From the NCBI GenBank assembly GCA_019454045.1, contig SKCR01021095.1:1-64000 (forward strand): a stretch of DNA of 64,000 nt, given 5' to 3'. This stretch comes from Zanthoxylum bungeanum (Eukaryota; Streptophyta; Magnoliopsida; Sapindales; Rutaceae). Position 1 is the first letter of the stretch. The number at the start of each line of letters is the position of its first letter. The notes beneath the pieces are model-generated. The model was not told where the DNA came from. It searched no databases and was given only the letters and a program-made list of their open reading frames with translations. The position numbers and the translations under genes were made by a program. Shown here piece after piece: positions 43,594 through 54,846 of this stretch.

Positions 43594-44438
43594 TTTTGTA
43601 AGCTCCAAAAGTCTATTTATGGACTTAAACAGGCATCCCGAAGGTGGAATCGTCATTTTGATGAGATAATTAGATTATCTGGATTCATAAAAAATGAGGA
43701 AAAACCATGTGTTTATAAGAAAGTTAGTGGGAGCATGATAGTTTTCCTAATCTTGTATGTAGATGACATCCATATCATAGGAAATGATATAGAGATGATG
43801 CAAAGTGTGAAAGCCTATCTTTGCAAGAACTTCTCCATGAAAAACATGGGTGAAGCTTCCAATATACTAGGTATAAGGCTCTACCGAGATAGAGTTAGGA
43901 AGCTTATAGGGTTGTCACAATCGACATACATAGATAAGATGTTAGAAAGGTACAGTTTTACCAACTACAAGGCAGAAAATGTGCCTTTCCGATACGACAT
44001 ACATCTTTCGAAGAAAATGGCACCTCAGACTGAGGAAGAGAGAGTCAGGATGTCTAAATTGGAAGGCTCAACAGCTGATTCCACCACTGAGGCAGAATTT
44101 ATAACAACTTCAGAAGCTACTAAGGAAGCTATATTTGGATTAGAAATTTTATCACAGAACTTTACGTTGTGCCTAGTATTACGGATTCAATCCCATTGTA
44201 CTGTGATAATAATGGAGTCATCGCGTAGCCTAAGGAACCGATGGCGCATTCCAAGTCTAAACACGTGGAAAGGAAATACCGCATAATTAGAGAGATAATT
44301 GAACGAAAAGCCATAGTGGTCTTGACGGGTCAAGGACAAGATAACATAGCAGACCCGCTTACAAAGGCCTTACCTCCTAAGTTATTCGATAAAAATGTGG
44401 AGGAGATGGGACTACGGTACCATCCAGATTGGCACTAA
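43594..44438 (+). pseudogene. Copia family B reverse transcriptase-RNase H, 3' end
   Basis: The open segment encodes CKLQKSIYGLKQASRRWN, LILYVDDIHIIGNDIEMM (YVDD motif), MKNMGEASNILGIRLYRD, and IGLSQSTYIDKMLERYSF. A deletion then joins RVRMSKLEG to the RNase H phrase ADSTTEAEFITTSEATKEA. A frameshift near 44240 separates the final part, HSKSKHVERKYRIIREIIE to DNIADPLTKALPPKLF, which ends with the natural stop. Residues and downstream LTR differ from family A, so this is another copia lineage. Confidence 0.87.
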
Positions 44439-46739
44439 GCAAATGGGAGTTTAATGGAGTTGGTGCTTGGAGTGCCAATCCGATTTGTACTTTTTTATAT
44501 TTATTAATAAATAACTATATTTGTCATTTCATACCTTATTAATGGTATTTTCATTATGCGTATTAGAATGATGTATAGATATTCGAAGAATGACATCGAC
44601 CTTAGAATAGTTTTGACACTAGGTGTAAACTGTTATTAAAGTAAATATTCATAGTCATTGGTTTTGGAATACGGTCGAATTCCTATAACCTAGAAGACTA
44701 GCACATGTCATATATTGGAATTTGAGTGTCAATGGTTTAACGCGATGTACCATGAGTTTTGGAAACTCGTATAGACATTTGGGTATTCGTTAGAGTGAAT
44801 ACTGAATGAATCATAGGTGATTCCTAATAGTTGGAAGTACACACCACCATCAATAGGAATCTCCTCGACTCGAGTCGCATATGTAATCCTTTGACTGTAT
44901 GATAACATTGATTTTGTGTGAGATCATCCGCAATTTGATGCCATATATGTCAGAAACCTTTCATGGTCTGACCTCCAGAAGTTCGTTTGGTGTGGACCGA
45001 TGCACTCAGTAATCAAGTGCGAAGCAAGATAGGATCCGTCGGCCCATATGTGTACTATAAGGGGTTTAGGTATCCATGTAAGAAAAGTCACGATTCTTAA
45101 ATATTTTGGCCAAAGCCGATCACCTAGGGTGGATCGCATCAGTTGTAAAGAATCGTGGACATGTCGACATGAGATGTGCGCCTCAAAAACTTGATGGTAT
45201 ATTCTATGTTTCCTAAGTATAACTCGGATAGCCTATGATAGAGGGATTGTTAAAACATATGTGATGACCTCGACTTGTATAGTTCATAATGGTTCGTTCG
45301 TGTTCTTTGCGAATTCGGAGGTAACCGAATTGCGCACATATTAACATGGCTTATATGACGAGCGTGTCTGAACTTAGAGAGTCCCGATATGTAGTGTTCT
45401 CGTTGAGCACTTGGGTAGCCGATTAATTTTGATAAAAGATAATATTCGATATTATAATTATCAACTAAGATAATAAAGTGTCATTGGATAACATTGATTA
45501 TTTACTTTGACCTAATTGGATTAATTGGATTAATTCAATAATTACACAAGGGCTTAATTGTAAAATCATAATTATCTCTACCATTTGAGGATATTATTGT
45601 AATTGTAAGTATGTAATAATAGGTGATTTTGGCTTGATTTAATTGGATTAAATCAAGGTGGCAAAAATTTAACTAATCCATTTCCTAATCCTTGGCTTGA
45701 TTTAATTGGATTAAATTAAAGTGGGAGACAATAGAGATTAGTCACACCTAATTATACATATTTTGACAAATTAGATTAAGCCCACTTAAAAGTTTATTAC
45801 AACTTTTATTAATTAAAAATTGCCTAAATTTTGTTATAAATAGCACGCTTTGGGAAAGTTTTAATTACAAGAAAAATAACAAGCATAAGCAAATTCTTAT
45901 AGAGATTAGCCTAAGTTAGAGAAGTGTTTAGAGAAGCTTCTGAGGTTTCTACAATATTTCATCTAGGAGAAATCAAGATTGGATCTTGAAGTGAAGCTTA
46001 GTAGCATTGGAAACAAGATTGGATCTTGGAATCAAGCTTGCACACCTTGGAGGTTCTCCAACAATTTCAACAAATGAGAAATAGATTTAATCTTGCATCA
46101 AGCTTACTAGGTAATCTTTGATCTTCTCTTAAGCTATGTTCATTTGTGTATTAGATGCATGATCACATAGCTTAATGTTGAAATAAGGATAATAAATTGT
46201 GTTTGGATGTTTTGGAAGTATAAACACAACATGCTTGTAATTAGGTCAACATGTTTGAGATGAAACAATGAATAAGATTTTGGAACTCTAGATTAAAGCT
46301 TAGAGCTATGGCTACCATTCTAGAATCACTTGACTACCTTTGGGTGACCTAGAATTGTTCACGAGATATTCTTATTGGGATTCTAATTTGGTTTGTGTAT
46401 TGGATTCAAAATTACGCAAATGCGTATTTAGAAAAAAAATAATTTTTGTAAAAATATTTGATATTTTGAAAAACTTTATTTTATTCTATAACAAGTGTTT
46501 ATGTTGGTTTTAAAATTAAAAATTAATTTTGGGTATTTTTGAAGTGTTTATGGAAGACCGGAAGCTATTAGGGTAATAGACTTTAATTTATTTATATCTC
46601 TGGAAATTTTCCAGAGAGCTGAAGCTTTGTAAACAAAGTAAAACAATGAAAACAATTAAAAAAAAGCTGGCTGGTGAACAGTGTGCGCACTGTTCACGCG
46701 CACAGTGCGTGCATGCACTGTTTACGAGCTTATGTGTGT
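44439..46739 (+). repeat. Copia family B 3' end: polypurine tract, putative LTR and flank
   Basis: The string agcaaatgggagttt after the stop is the likely polypurine tract, so the LTR probably starts near 44454 (TGGAGTTGGTGC). A TATA box (ttataaatagc, 45836-45842) and a following leader fit an LTR promoter. I cannot find the LTR end, since the gypsy element interrupts at 46745. Near the end are short palindromes built from ACAGTG/CACTGT (46678-46724). Confidence 0.55.
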
Positions 46740-46744
46740 GCACG

Positions 46745-48825
46745 TGACCGGCGTAAACACACACGTATAACGCAAGCGCACGTATCGTTCAAGTAGTATA
46801 AAAATATCGATCCCACGAGGACTTAATATCTAATCTATTAATTTTATGAGGTCAAATGATTACTAGTATCTAACAGGTTGTTTGATTGATTTGAAATGGT
46901 GACGATTCTAAATTTAAAAACAAGTCAATAACATTGTTCGAAAGTAGATTTTAAGAAAATTTAATATTAAAAACTATCTAGGGTTGTGATTTCTTCCAAT
47001 ATCATTTTAAAGATGAAGTGGTTATCTTAAAGTTGGGTAATATATTGATTTATTAACCTGGAACACTAAATTATGTGTAAGCCTCTGTCGATGGTCAGAC
47101 ACAAATACCCAGTTTAACCCATTGAACCATATGTCTATGTCAACCAAATTATCTGGATTCATTAAGTTTAAGTTCCAATTATGGCTACCCCCGCCCGACA
47201 GGTATATTCCTATCCTGTAAGGAAATCTATTAAAGGTTATCTATCCTCAAGGAAGATCGTGGGCTATTAAGTCTAAGGTCTTAAACTTAAAATCCCTATG
47301 TCTAGTTCATTTTAGATTTACCAGTTCAATTTTATTAATGGCCAGTTAATAAAAAGCATTAGGATTAAGACTCAATAAATAAACTCTTTTACCCAAACTA
47401 TAATTTAACCCCTTATAAACCGGTGGTGATATTGGATTTCATCACAACCCCAAATAACTAGCTTAGTTACGACACAACTTACAGGTAGTAAAAACTTAAA
47501 TAAAATAAAAGACATAAGGTAAAATACTGAAAATTAAATACTGAAAATTAAATGCTGAAAAAAATGTTGAAAGTGCTGAAAGTAAATGCTGAAATTAAAT
47601 ACTGAAAATTAAATGTTGAAAAGTAAATAAAGTAAAAGTACAATAAAAGAAAATGCTGAGGTAAAAGGATCAGCTTTTATTACTTCTATTTTAGATATCT
47701 CCCTTAATATATATATTAACTTTGCATGATAATTACCAACCAGCCATATAGGCGGTATCCAGATTAAGTCAAATTAATAATTAATTACCAACCGACCAAT
47801 CAGGCGGTATCCAGTTTAGTCATGTTAAAACCAATTTAAATAATTACCAACCGACCAATATATGCGGTATATCATTGTTAAGTCAGGTTTTAACTAGTTT
47901 ATATATTATAATTAAGGGAGATTAATCTAAATATTAGTCATAAAGTTTTACCTTTTACCCCAGCAAAGGGAGTTACCTCCTCATTACTGAAAAGAAAAAA
48001 TTGAAAATTAAGAAAGAAAAAGTATTGTGCGTAAAGTAAATTGCGGAAAGTAAAAACTGAAAAGTAAAGAAAAGAAAGTGCGAAAGGGAAATTAATTACT
48101 GAAAGCTATAATAAACAAACAAGATACAATCTTCTTAGTATTCTTAAGGAATTCCTTAGAAGAAAGTATGAATTTTACAAATGAAATGGCTTGGTATTTA
48201 TAGGCAAAATTTTGCCTCCATCAAATCATCCACCAAATCAATTATTAATTGCCTCCACTAATTGCTCCACTAATTGCTCCACCAAATCCATTATTAATTG
48301 AAAATTAATCTCTTATCATGTTTGGTGATGATTTGATAATTTTTATTATTTATTTATTAATTTATTTTTTGCTTTGAAAATGATTGAAAGGTGACTTAAT
48401 AATTACAGACTACACACTTCTGGATGGTTCATCAATTGCGGGCATGAAATCTTCAGAATTCGAAATTATTTTGTCTTTCAAAGTTGTAGATCTTGAGTCT
48501 TCTTTAATCTGGAACTTGAATCAGCTCAATCCGATATCTGAGTAAAACGTTATGCCCAAAATACGACAGATGCGCAAAACTGGAATTTCCAAAACTGCAC
48601 TTCGTCAAAACGCCCTTTCAAGTTTCCAATCTCCAAAATTAAAATATCAAGTCCAATAATTGCCCTTATTTGACCCATATTTCGTCCTAAATGATTTCAT
48701 TAAGTCCCAATATTATTTTATCTGCAAAATAAACTAAAACACATCAAAACGTTCATCAAACCCGAGAAACTAAACAAAATATTAAGTAAAGGGGCGGTAA
48801 ATATTGATATATTTTCCGCTCATCA
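46745..48825 (-). repeat. Gypsy 3' LTR (2081 bp)
   Basis: On the minus strand it starts TGATGAGCGGAAAATATATC and ends TTTACGCCGGTCA. A TATA box lies at 48202-48195. An A-rich stretch of repeated ctgaaaattaaatg-like units lies at about 47520-47660, and CGGTTGGTAAT-type repeats at 47737-47905. Confidence 0.9.
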
Positions 48826-48840
48826 CACCCCCAAACCTAA
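48826..48840 (-). promoter_or_regulatory. Gypsy polypurine tract
   Basis: On the minus strand ttaggtttgggggtg abuts the LTR start, identical to the plus-strand copy at 1715-1729. Confidence 0.83.
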
Positions 48841-50134
48841 CATTTTGCTAGTCCTCGAGCAAAACAACAAAAAAAAATTAAAATTAAACTAAGCCACTTT
48901 CGTAGGGATCACGGTTGCATTTAGCATATGTAACAAGCCTTTAAACCCCTAGGTGTCCCTAGTGGACGAGTTGTAGTCTCGTGAGGGTTTACATCAATGA
49001 TACCCACAAACATCTTACAAAAGTAAAAATGTAGTAAAACTAATGCACACAAAAGAAAAAAGACAAGCGAAAATAGAATAAAGATGTTAGTGACTAATCA
49101 GGTGAAACTTCTACTTCAAGTCAATAGTTGTTTTGTTTCATTTTAAATTACAGAATAAGTAAATTCTCCGATTATTTTTACCATTCTTCATATACACAAC
49201 CAACAAAATATTAAACATCTCATTTTTTCCCACAACAGTCATAAGTGCAGTTGATAGAGAGTAATATTTTTGTCCTAAAGTTCTATCAGATTTAACACCT
49301 TTGGTAGCAATGGAATAATTTTTCTCATTTTTTTTTTTTTTTCTTTGATTTTTTCTTTTTCTATTTTTTATAATACAATATCTTCCATCTATGTAGCGAG
49401 TGTGGGTCGGTGGCTCCCAAACCAGTTGGCTTTAGGGCACCAGGTGTTAAGACACCCATACGAACTTAATTACTCAGACTTCAGATATTTATATTTTTGC
49501 AGCATCTTCGATCCATGTAACGAGTTTTGGGCCAGTGACTCCCAAACCAGTTGGTTTTAGGGCACTAGGTGTTAAAACACCCTTACAGACTTAATAACTC
49601 GGATCTCAGATTTTTTTTTTTACTCCACTGCTTTTTGAAAGCTTCCTTCCCCAATTAAACTAGAGCATTGAATATTACAAACTTTTCAATTTTAACTCAT
49701 GTTCGTATGTTACTATATATGTTGATAATATCTGCTAACTAAACATATGAGATTCCTTTTTAGTCAGTTTTAAGGAGAATTCACAAATTAAATAATTCAA
49801 AATGAAATAAACAAAAATTAACTTGTTTCGAAAGGTTTGAGATACGTATCAGGAGTGGAAATCCTTACTCAGCTATCTCTCACCATTTCACATTTTTAGT
49901 CAGAATAAAAACAAAAAACAAAAAATATTTGGTAATTTTTGAAAAATTTTCCAATATTTTTTTGTATTTTTCGAAAAAATTTGGACTAAAAATAAAAAAC
50001 ACACAAAACTAAAAAACAAGGTACTGATCAACTATTTCCTCCACCAAACCTAAATGAGACATTGTCCCTAATGTCTTAAACAGTAAAAGGAGAGTTAAGA
50101 AGGTGTACCTGGTTAGCTGAAAATCTACAGGAAA
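48841..50134 (-). other. Gypsy 3' untranslated region
   Basis: It corresponds block by block to 409-1714, including the two-copy repeat (49380-49620) and the internal polypurine-like tract (50037-50055). No gene is supported. Confidence 0.72.
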
Positions 50135-50790
50135 TTAAAGGTTAAGATCCAGATTAATCCGACGCCTCTTACCACGATCGTCATCGGACCAATTTATCTT
50201 TGAAAGGATAGGGTCAACTTGTGGTTCATAGGCTATGAGTTGGTCTATTAGATCCGGAGCAGTTCTGGCAGTAAAGAGGAGTTCTTTCAAGGTTTTGACA
50301 CGAACCCATTTCTCCGAGCATCATCAAGAAACACACAAAGAAAATCATAAAATCCATCAACGTTGAGCAGTCCAAGCGGTTTCTGGTGTATGTTCAGGTT
50401 CGCCCAAGATAGTCAATAAAAATTTCCTCCAATGTGCCCAAGCCACCTGGCAAAGCAATAAAAGCATCAGCACGGTTAATCATTTCTACCAATCGTTCAG
50501 ACATACCTGGCACGATCAGTTCCTCTCCGTTTGATGATCCAATAAGATTTGCCTCTGTCAAGGGTTTTGGGATGATTCCCAAAACATGACTGCCTCCTTC
50601 ATGTTACGCCTTTGAAACGATCCCCATTAGTCCAAGATTGCCTCCGCCATATATTAAGTGCATATTCCTTGCAGCTAAGACTTGACCCAATTCCTGTGCT
50701 GCTTCTACGTATTGTGGTTTAGTACCAACACTACTACCGCAAAACACACAGATGTTTTCAACTCGTCTTCTTGAAGTGGCTTCCATTTTT
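50135..50790 (-). pseudogene. LOG-like coding sequence, intron-less, carried by the gypsy element
   Basis: This is nearly the full length of a plant LOG protein read leftwards. The N-terminal part is [19 protein letters not shown], then [35 protein letters not shown] (the GGGxxGLMG nucleotide-binding motif), IIPKPLTEANLIGSSNGEEL, GMSERLVEMINRADAFIALP, and PGGLGTLEEIF. The sequence runs through places where plant LOG genes normally have introns, without interruption, so it looks like a cDNA copy. Defects: a TAA after SKA (near 50605), a one-base frame change after EEIF (near 50410), and later stops. An upstream start (50825) adds 13 codons that are not LOG-like. Confidence 0.87.
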
Positions 50791-51109
50791 ATATGTATTT
50801 CTTTCTCAACTCTGGATGCCTTCAAAAGTGCAATGACGGGCTGAATTTATAGTACCTGAAAAAAGGGTGAGTAAATAGCACAATTATCTTCCAGAGGACG
50901 ATTAGTAGCGAAATAATATCGTGTAGTTAAAAAGGTCTGGATCCTACTGTCTATGAAATAAAGAAAACAACAAAATAAATCACAATTATTAGGAAAAGAC
51001 AAAGAGATATAATATTTACAAGAAAAGTAACGGCTTGATTGACGTTTATGCGTCAGGGACAAGCTTCCCATCCAATTTTCGTATAAATTGGCAAACAGGG
51101 TCTTTTTGA

Positions 51110-51610
51110 GTCAGATTCCCGAGACTTAACAGTTGTCTTTCCTTTTGGAATTGTGTATGTAATTTCGAATGGCTATGTGAACATATCCACTGGGATGCGT
51201 CTCAAGAGTTGAAGATATTTCATCTACAGACTCCTTACTCAAGCCATCCCTAATGAATTTAATTTTGTCTTCGCTATTATCAGACACCATTCCTCAAGAA
51301 CGACAACGAGTGTTGCAATTAAATCGTGCACATTTGTAACAATCACCCATTTGCTTAGCTCTATGTTTCTTTGCATATGTGCTTCTTCCAAAACCAGGCA
51401 GATGTGAAATAAAAGAGTCAGAAGACTCACCTGCCAATCGATTCGTGCTTCAATTACCCAAAGAATATCATTAGGAATACCATTGATCATGAGTAGTCTC
51501 ATTCGTTCCAAGCGAGCTTTATAGACTTTCATCAGAGATTTTTGAGGGAGGGAACAGAATTGCTTGTGAAGATTTGCGAGAGCTTCTTCCATCTTAAAAT
51601 GACTAAACCT
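51110..51610 (-). pseudogene. Uncharacterised Cys-rich ORF downstream of pol
   Basis: I do not recognise a named domain. Read leftwards it starts MEEALANLHKQFCSLPQKSL and has LERMRLLMINGIPNDILWVI and EARIDWQ in an open segment (51643-51239). In a second frame it continues as GDCYKCARFNCNTRC, a C-x2-C-x4-C-x3-C cluster that could bind zinc. After one TGA it goes on as DKIKFIRDGLSKESVDEISS to a stop near 51118. One missing G near 51350 would explain the frame change. A CAGGTGAGT donor-like string follows the DWQ codons. Its position between integrase and the 3' UTR is where gypsy elements keep extra ORFs. Confidence 0.5.
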
Positions 51611-51731
51611 GCAAAAATTAAAACACAACAAAAATAAACACACCAGATCACAATATATACACCAATTGCATGGGTTGCCTCCCTGCTAGCGCTAAGTTTA
51701 AAGTCTTCAGCCAGACTTGACTTCTCAAACG

Positions 51732-52373
51732 TTAAGCTGGATCTGAAAGTGTAACACTTTCTTTTTGTCGCTCAAATGATTCTCCCCAGTAGTGCTTGAC
51801 ACGCTTGTTTTTAACCTTTAAAGTTTTGCTGGAGTCAGGATCATGTATCTCAACGGCTCTATTTGGTAGAACTTTGGTGATCACAAATGGACCTGACCAC
51901 CGTGATTTTGGCTTCCATGGGAAGAATTTCACCCTTGATTTGTTTAACAGTACCTTCTGCCCTGGTTCCAATTGTATGCGCACTAACTTCTCATCATCTC
52001 TTTTCTTGCCCTTTTCTTTGTACAATTTGGCATCCTCAAAAGACTGATTGTGAAATTCCTCCAATTCGTTGAGCTGGTGGAAATTTTTCTCTTCTGTTTC
52101 TTGTAGTGCAAGAATTGGCTCATTCAGTACAAAAGACACTTTATCTTTAGGCTCCACATGCAATTGACATGTTTTAAGTTTGTCAGTAGAACTTTGTCTT
52201 TCATCAGAGTTCTGAATGGTACTGTGTATCAAATCGAGTTTGAAACATTCCTCCTTCTTTTCATCATCTGGGAAATTCATGGCCTTGAAAACATTGAATG
52301 TTACTTCTTGGTTCTGTACCCTCATGGTTAATTCTTCTTTTTGTACATCAATAATGGTTCGACCTGTAGCCAA
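51732..52373 (-). pseudogene. Protease-linker fused in frame to integrase C-terminus (RT-IN core deleted)
   Basis: The first third, ATGRTIIDVQKEELTMRVQN and QEVTFNVFKAMNFPDDE, is the linker that follows the Athila/Tat protease. The last third, LNELEEFHNQSFEDAKLYKE, LEPGQKVLLNKSRVKFFPWK and SRWSGPFVITKVLPNRAVEI, is the integrase C-terminal (GPY/F-type) domain that precedes the end of pol. RT, RNase H and integrase catalytic core should lie between but are absent. The reading frame is kept across the junction, 213 codons with a normal stop. Confidence 0.82.
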
Positions 52374-52626
52374 GAATGGTCTTCCAGGATGATTGGCACG
52401 TCTGCGTCTTCCTCCATATCAAGGACAATAAAATCTGCTGGGAAAATGAATTTGTCAACTTTGACCAGCACATCCTCAACTACGCCTCTTGGAAATACAA
52501 GCGTTCTATCAGCAAGTTGCAGTGAGACTGATGTTGGCATTGTTTCTCCAATCTGTAATTTCCTGAAAATAGAAAAAGGTATCAAGTTAACACTAACACC
52601 TAAATCACACAGAGCCTTACCAAAGT
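52328..52626 (-). pseudogene. Gypsy aspartic protease
   Basis: On the minus strand the sequence encodes LCDLGVSVNLIPFSIFRKL, where DLG is the variant active-site triad region of this lineage, then LQLADRTLVFPRGVVEDVLV and VDKFIFPADFIVLDMEED. A frame change near 52380 separates it from the following segment (GRPFLATGR-type region). It would process the polyprotein. Confidence 0.82.
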
Positions 52627-54314
52627 CATGTTCTCATATGACGCAAGGAACAGTGAAACTGCCAGGATCTTTCAACTTTGGGGGAAGTTTCCTCTGAATG
52701 ATAGCGCTGCATTCTTCTGTTAATGTTACTGTCTCGTAATCTCCCAATCTCCTTTTTCGTGAAAGAATATCTTTCATGAATTTGGCATATGTGGGCATTT
52801 GTTCCAACGCTTCTGTTAATGGAATGTTGATATGCAGCTTTTTGAAGATTTCCAGGAACCGAGAAAACTGCTTGTCCAATTTGTTCTTCTGAAGACGTTG
52901 AGGAAAAGGTGGAGGTGGAATGATCTGTTCTTTTTCATTTGCTTCTTTTTCCTCCATCTGTTGCTTTGTTTCTTTTGGAACTTCCTCAACAGCTGTTTTG
53001 GCTCCAACATCTTTGTTGATTTCAGTACCGCTTTTTAACATGATGGCATGACATTGCTCATTCCCCATGTTCCTTGGATTTGGCTCTGTGTTGCTAGGAA
53101 GGGTATCTGGCGGTTTGTAACTCTGAGCATTGGCCAGTTGTCCAATTTGATTCTCCAGTGCTTTAATAGAAGCTGATTGGCTTTGATTGAATGATGTTTG
53201 AGCTTGAAACATAGCATCATATTTTGCTTCTTGCTTTTTGAACATCTCTGCAAACCATTCTTTCATTTCTGGTTCTTTTTCATGCTCCCGGCCTTTGTTC
53301 TACTGGTGGAATCCAGGTGGTGGATAGTTCTGTTGCTGGAATCCAGGTGGTGGGTTGTTCTTTTGCCCTGAACTGTTGCTCCATGAAAAATTGGGATGAT
53401 TTCTCCACCCAGGGTTGTAGGTGATGGAATATGGATTGTTCCCCTGTCTGTTGAAATTATTGACATAGTTCACTGTCTCTTCCTGCTGAACTGGTTCTGG
53501 TGCTCCTCTATATGATGAACTTGTGGATCCACCATTAACCTTCATGTTAAGAGTTTCCAGATTTTGCAAATCATATCCAGCTTGACATTCAGTGCTGTGT
53601 TGGTTCCAACTTCATAAATTCCTGCGATTCTTTGGATCATGCTCCTTTCTGTTGGCCACAAAGAATTATTGTTGGCCATTTCTTCAATTAAATCCCAAGC
53701 CTGATCTTCTCCTTTTTCCATCAAAGCTCCTCCAGCAGCAGCATCAATTGTGGTTCTCATTATTCCAGAAAGTCCATTGTAGAAGGTTTGGACTTGTAGC
53801 CACTTTGCGATCTCATGATGAGGACATTTCCGGAGTAAATCTTTAAATCTTTCCCAAGCTTCGCAAAGGGATTCTGAATCTTGTTGTACAAAAGATGTGA
53901 TGTCATTCCTCAGTTTTGCTGTTCTGGCTGGTGGAAAGTACTTTGCAAGAATTTGGTGGCTAAAGTGTTCCAAGTTGTGATAGAACCTGCTGGTAGTGAA
54001 TGTAGCCATGCTTTAGCTCTGTCCTTCAGGGAGTATGGAAAAACACGCAGTCTCATTGCTTCTTCAGCTGCTCGGTTGTAATTGAAAGTGCCGCAAACTT
54101 CCAGGAAGTTGCTGATGTGAGCATTAGGATCTTCAGTTGCATTTCCCCCAAACTGTACTGACTGCTGAATCATCTGGATGCATGTTTTGATGTCACATGC
54201 ATTTTCTGGTAAGGGAGGAAGTACAAAACAAGAAATGAGTCTGTCAACCACCGGAATTGTTCTGTCTCGAATGGGAATTGGTGGTGTAACTCCAAAGGTT
54301 CAGGTTCCATGTTA
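52626..54314 (-). pseudogene. Gypsy gag (Athila/Tat type)
   Basis: Gag, the capsid precursor, is recognisable in four pieces. These are NATEDPNAHISNFLEVCGTF with LRVFPYSLKDRAKAWLHSLP and PAGSITTWNTLATKFL (54251-53910); KYFPPARTAKLRNDITSFVQ, AWERFKDLLRKCPHHEIAKW and FYNGLSGIMRTTIDAAAGGA (to 53542); the Asn/Gln/Pro-rich NFSWSNSSGQKNNPPPGFQQ (53569-53300); and a coiled-coil-like QSASIKALENQIGQLANAQS with acidic/basic tail (53266-52634). Frame changes near 53930 and 53555 and a TAG near 53300 interrupt it. The natural start is probably the ATG near 54311 (MEPEPLEL), in another frame. Confidence 0.88.
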
Positions 54315-54525
54315 ACAATTGCTTATTGGCCTTCTCGCCTTTCCCTTCTCAACTGTCTAATGGTTCTTTCAATTTCTGGGTCAAGCGGTCGAAGTTCAAA
54401 GCTTCTGGTTCATCTCATGTAGTTTCTGAGAACCTGAAACACAAGAAAACAAAAACAATAAGTAAAAAGAAATTAGATACAAGTAACGTATCTAACCCCA
54501 AAACTAATAGTGAAAGATAAATAAG

Positions 54526-54543
54526 TCCCCGGCAACGGCGCCA
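54526..54543 (-). promoter_or_regulatory. Gypsy primer-binding site (tRNA-Asp)
   Basis: On the minus strand TGGCGCCGTTGCCGGGGA lies a few bases after the LTR end. It is complementary to the 3' end of plant tRNA-Asp (CCCCGGCAACGGCG plus CCA), which is the primer used by Athila-type elements. Confidence 0.88.
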
Positions 54544-54846
54544 AAAACTTGATCGGCGTAAAACACACGTATAACGCAAGCGCACGTATCGTTCAAGTAG
54601 TATAAAAATATCGATCCCACGAGGACTTAATATCTAATCTATTAATTTTTGAGATCAAATGATTACTAGTATCTAACAGGTTGTTTGATTGATTTGAAAT
54701 GGTGACGATTCTAAATTTAAAAACAAGTAAATAACATTGTTCGAAAGTAGATTTTAAGAAAATTTAAAATTAAAAACTATCTAGGGTTGTGATTTCTTCC
54801 AATATCATTTTAAAGATGAAGTGGTTATCTTAAAGTTGGGTAATAT

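Noticed and set aside
52341..53038. Plus-strand ORFs over gypsy gag and protease (118, 68 and 84 codons)
   Set aside because: They are antisense shadows of well-recognised gag/protease motifs on the minus strand.
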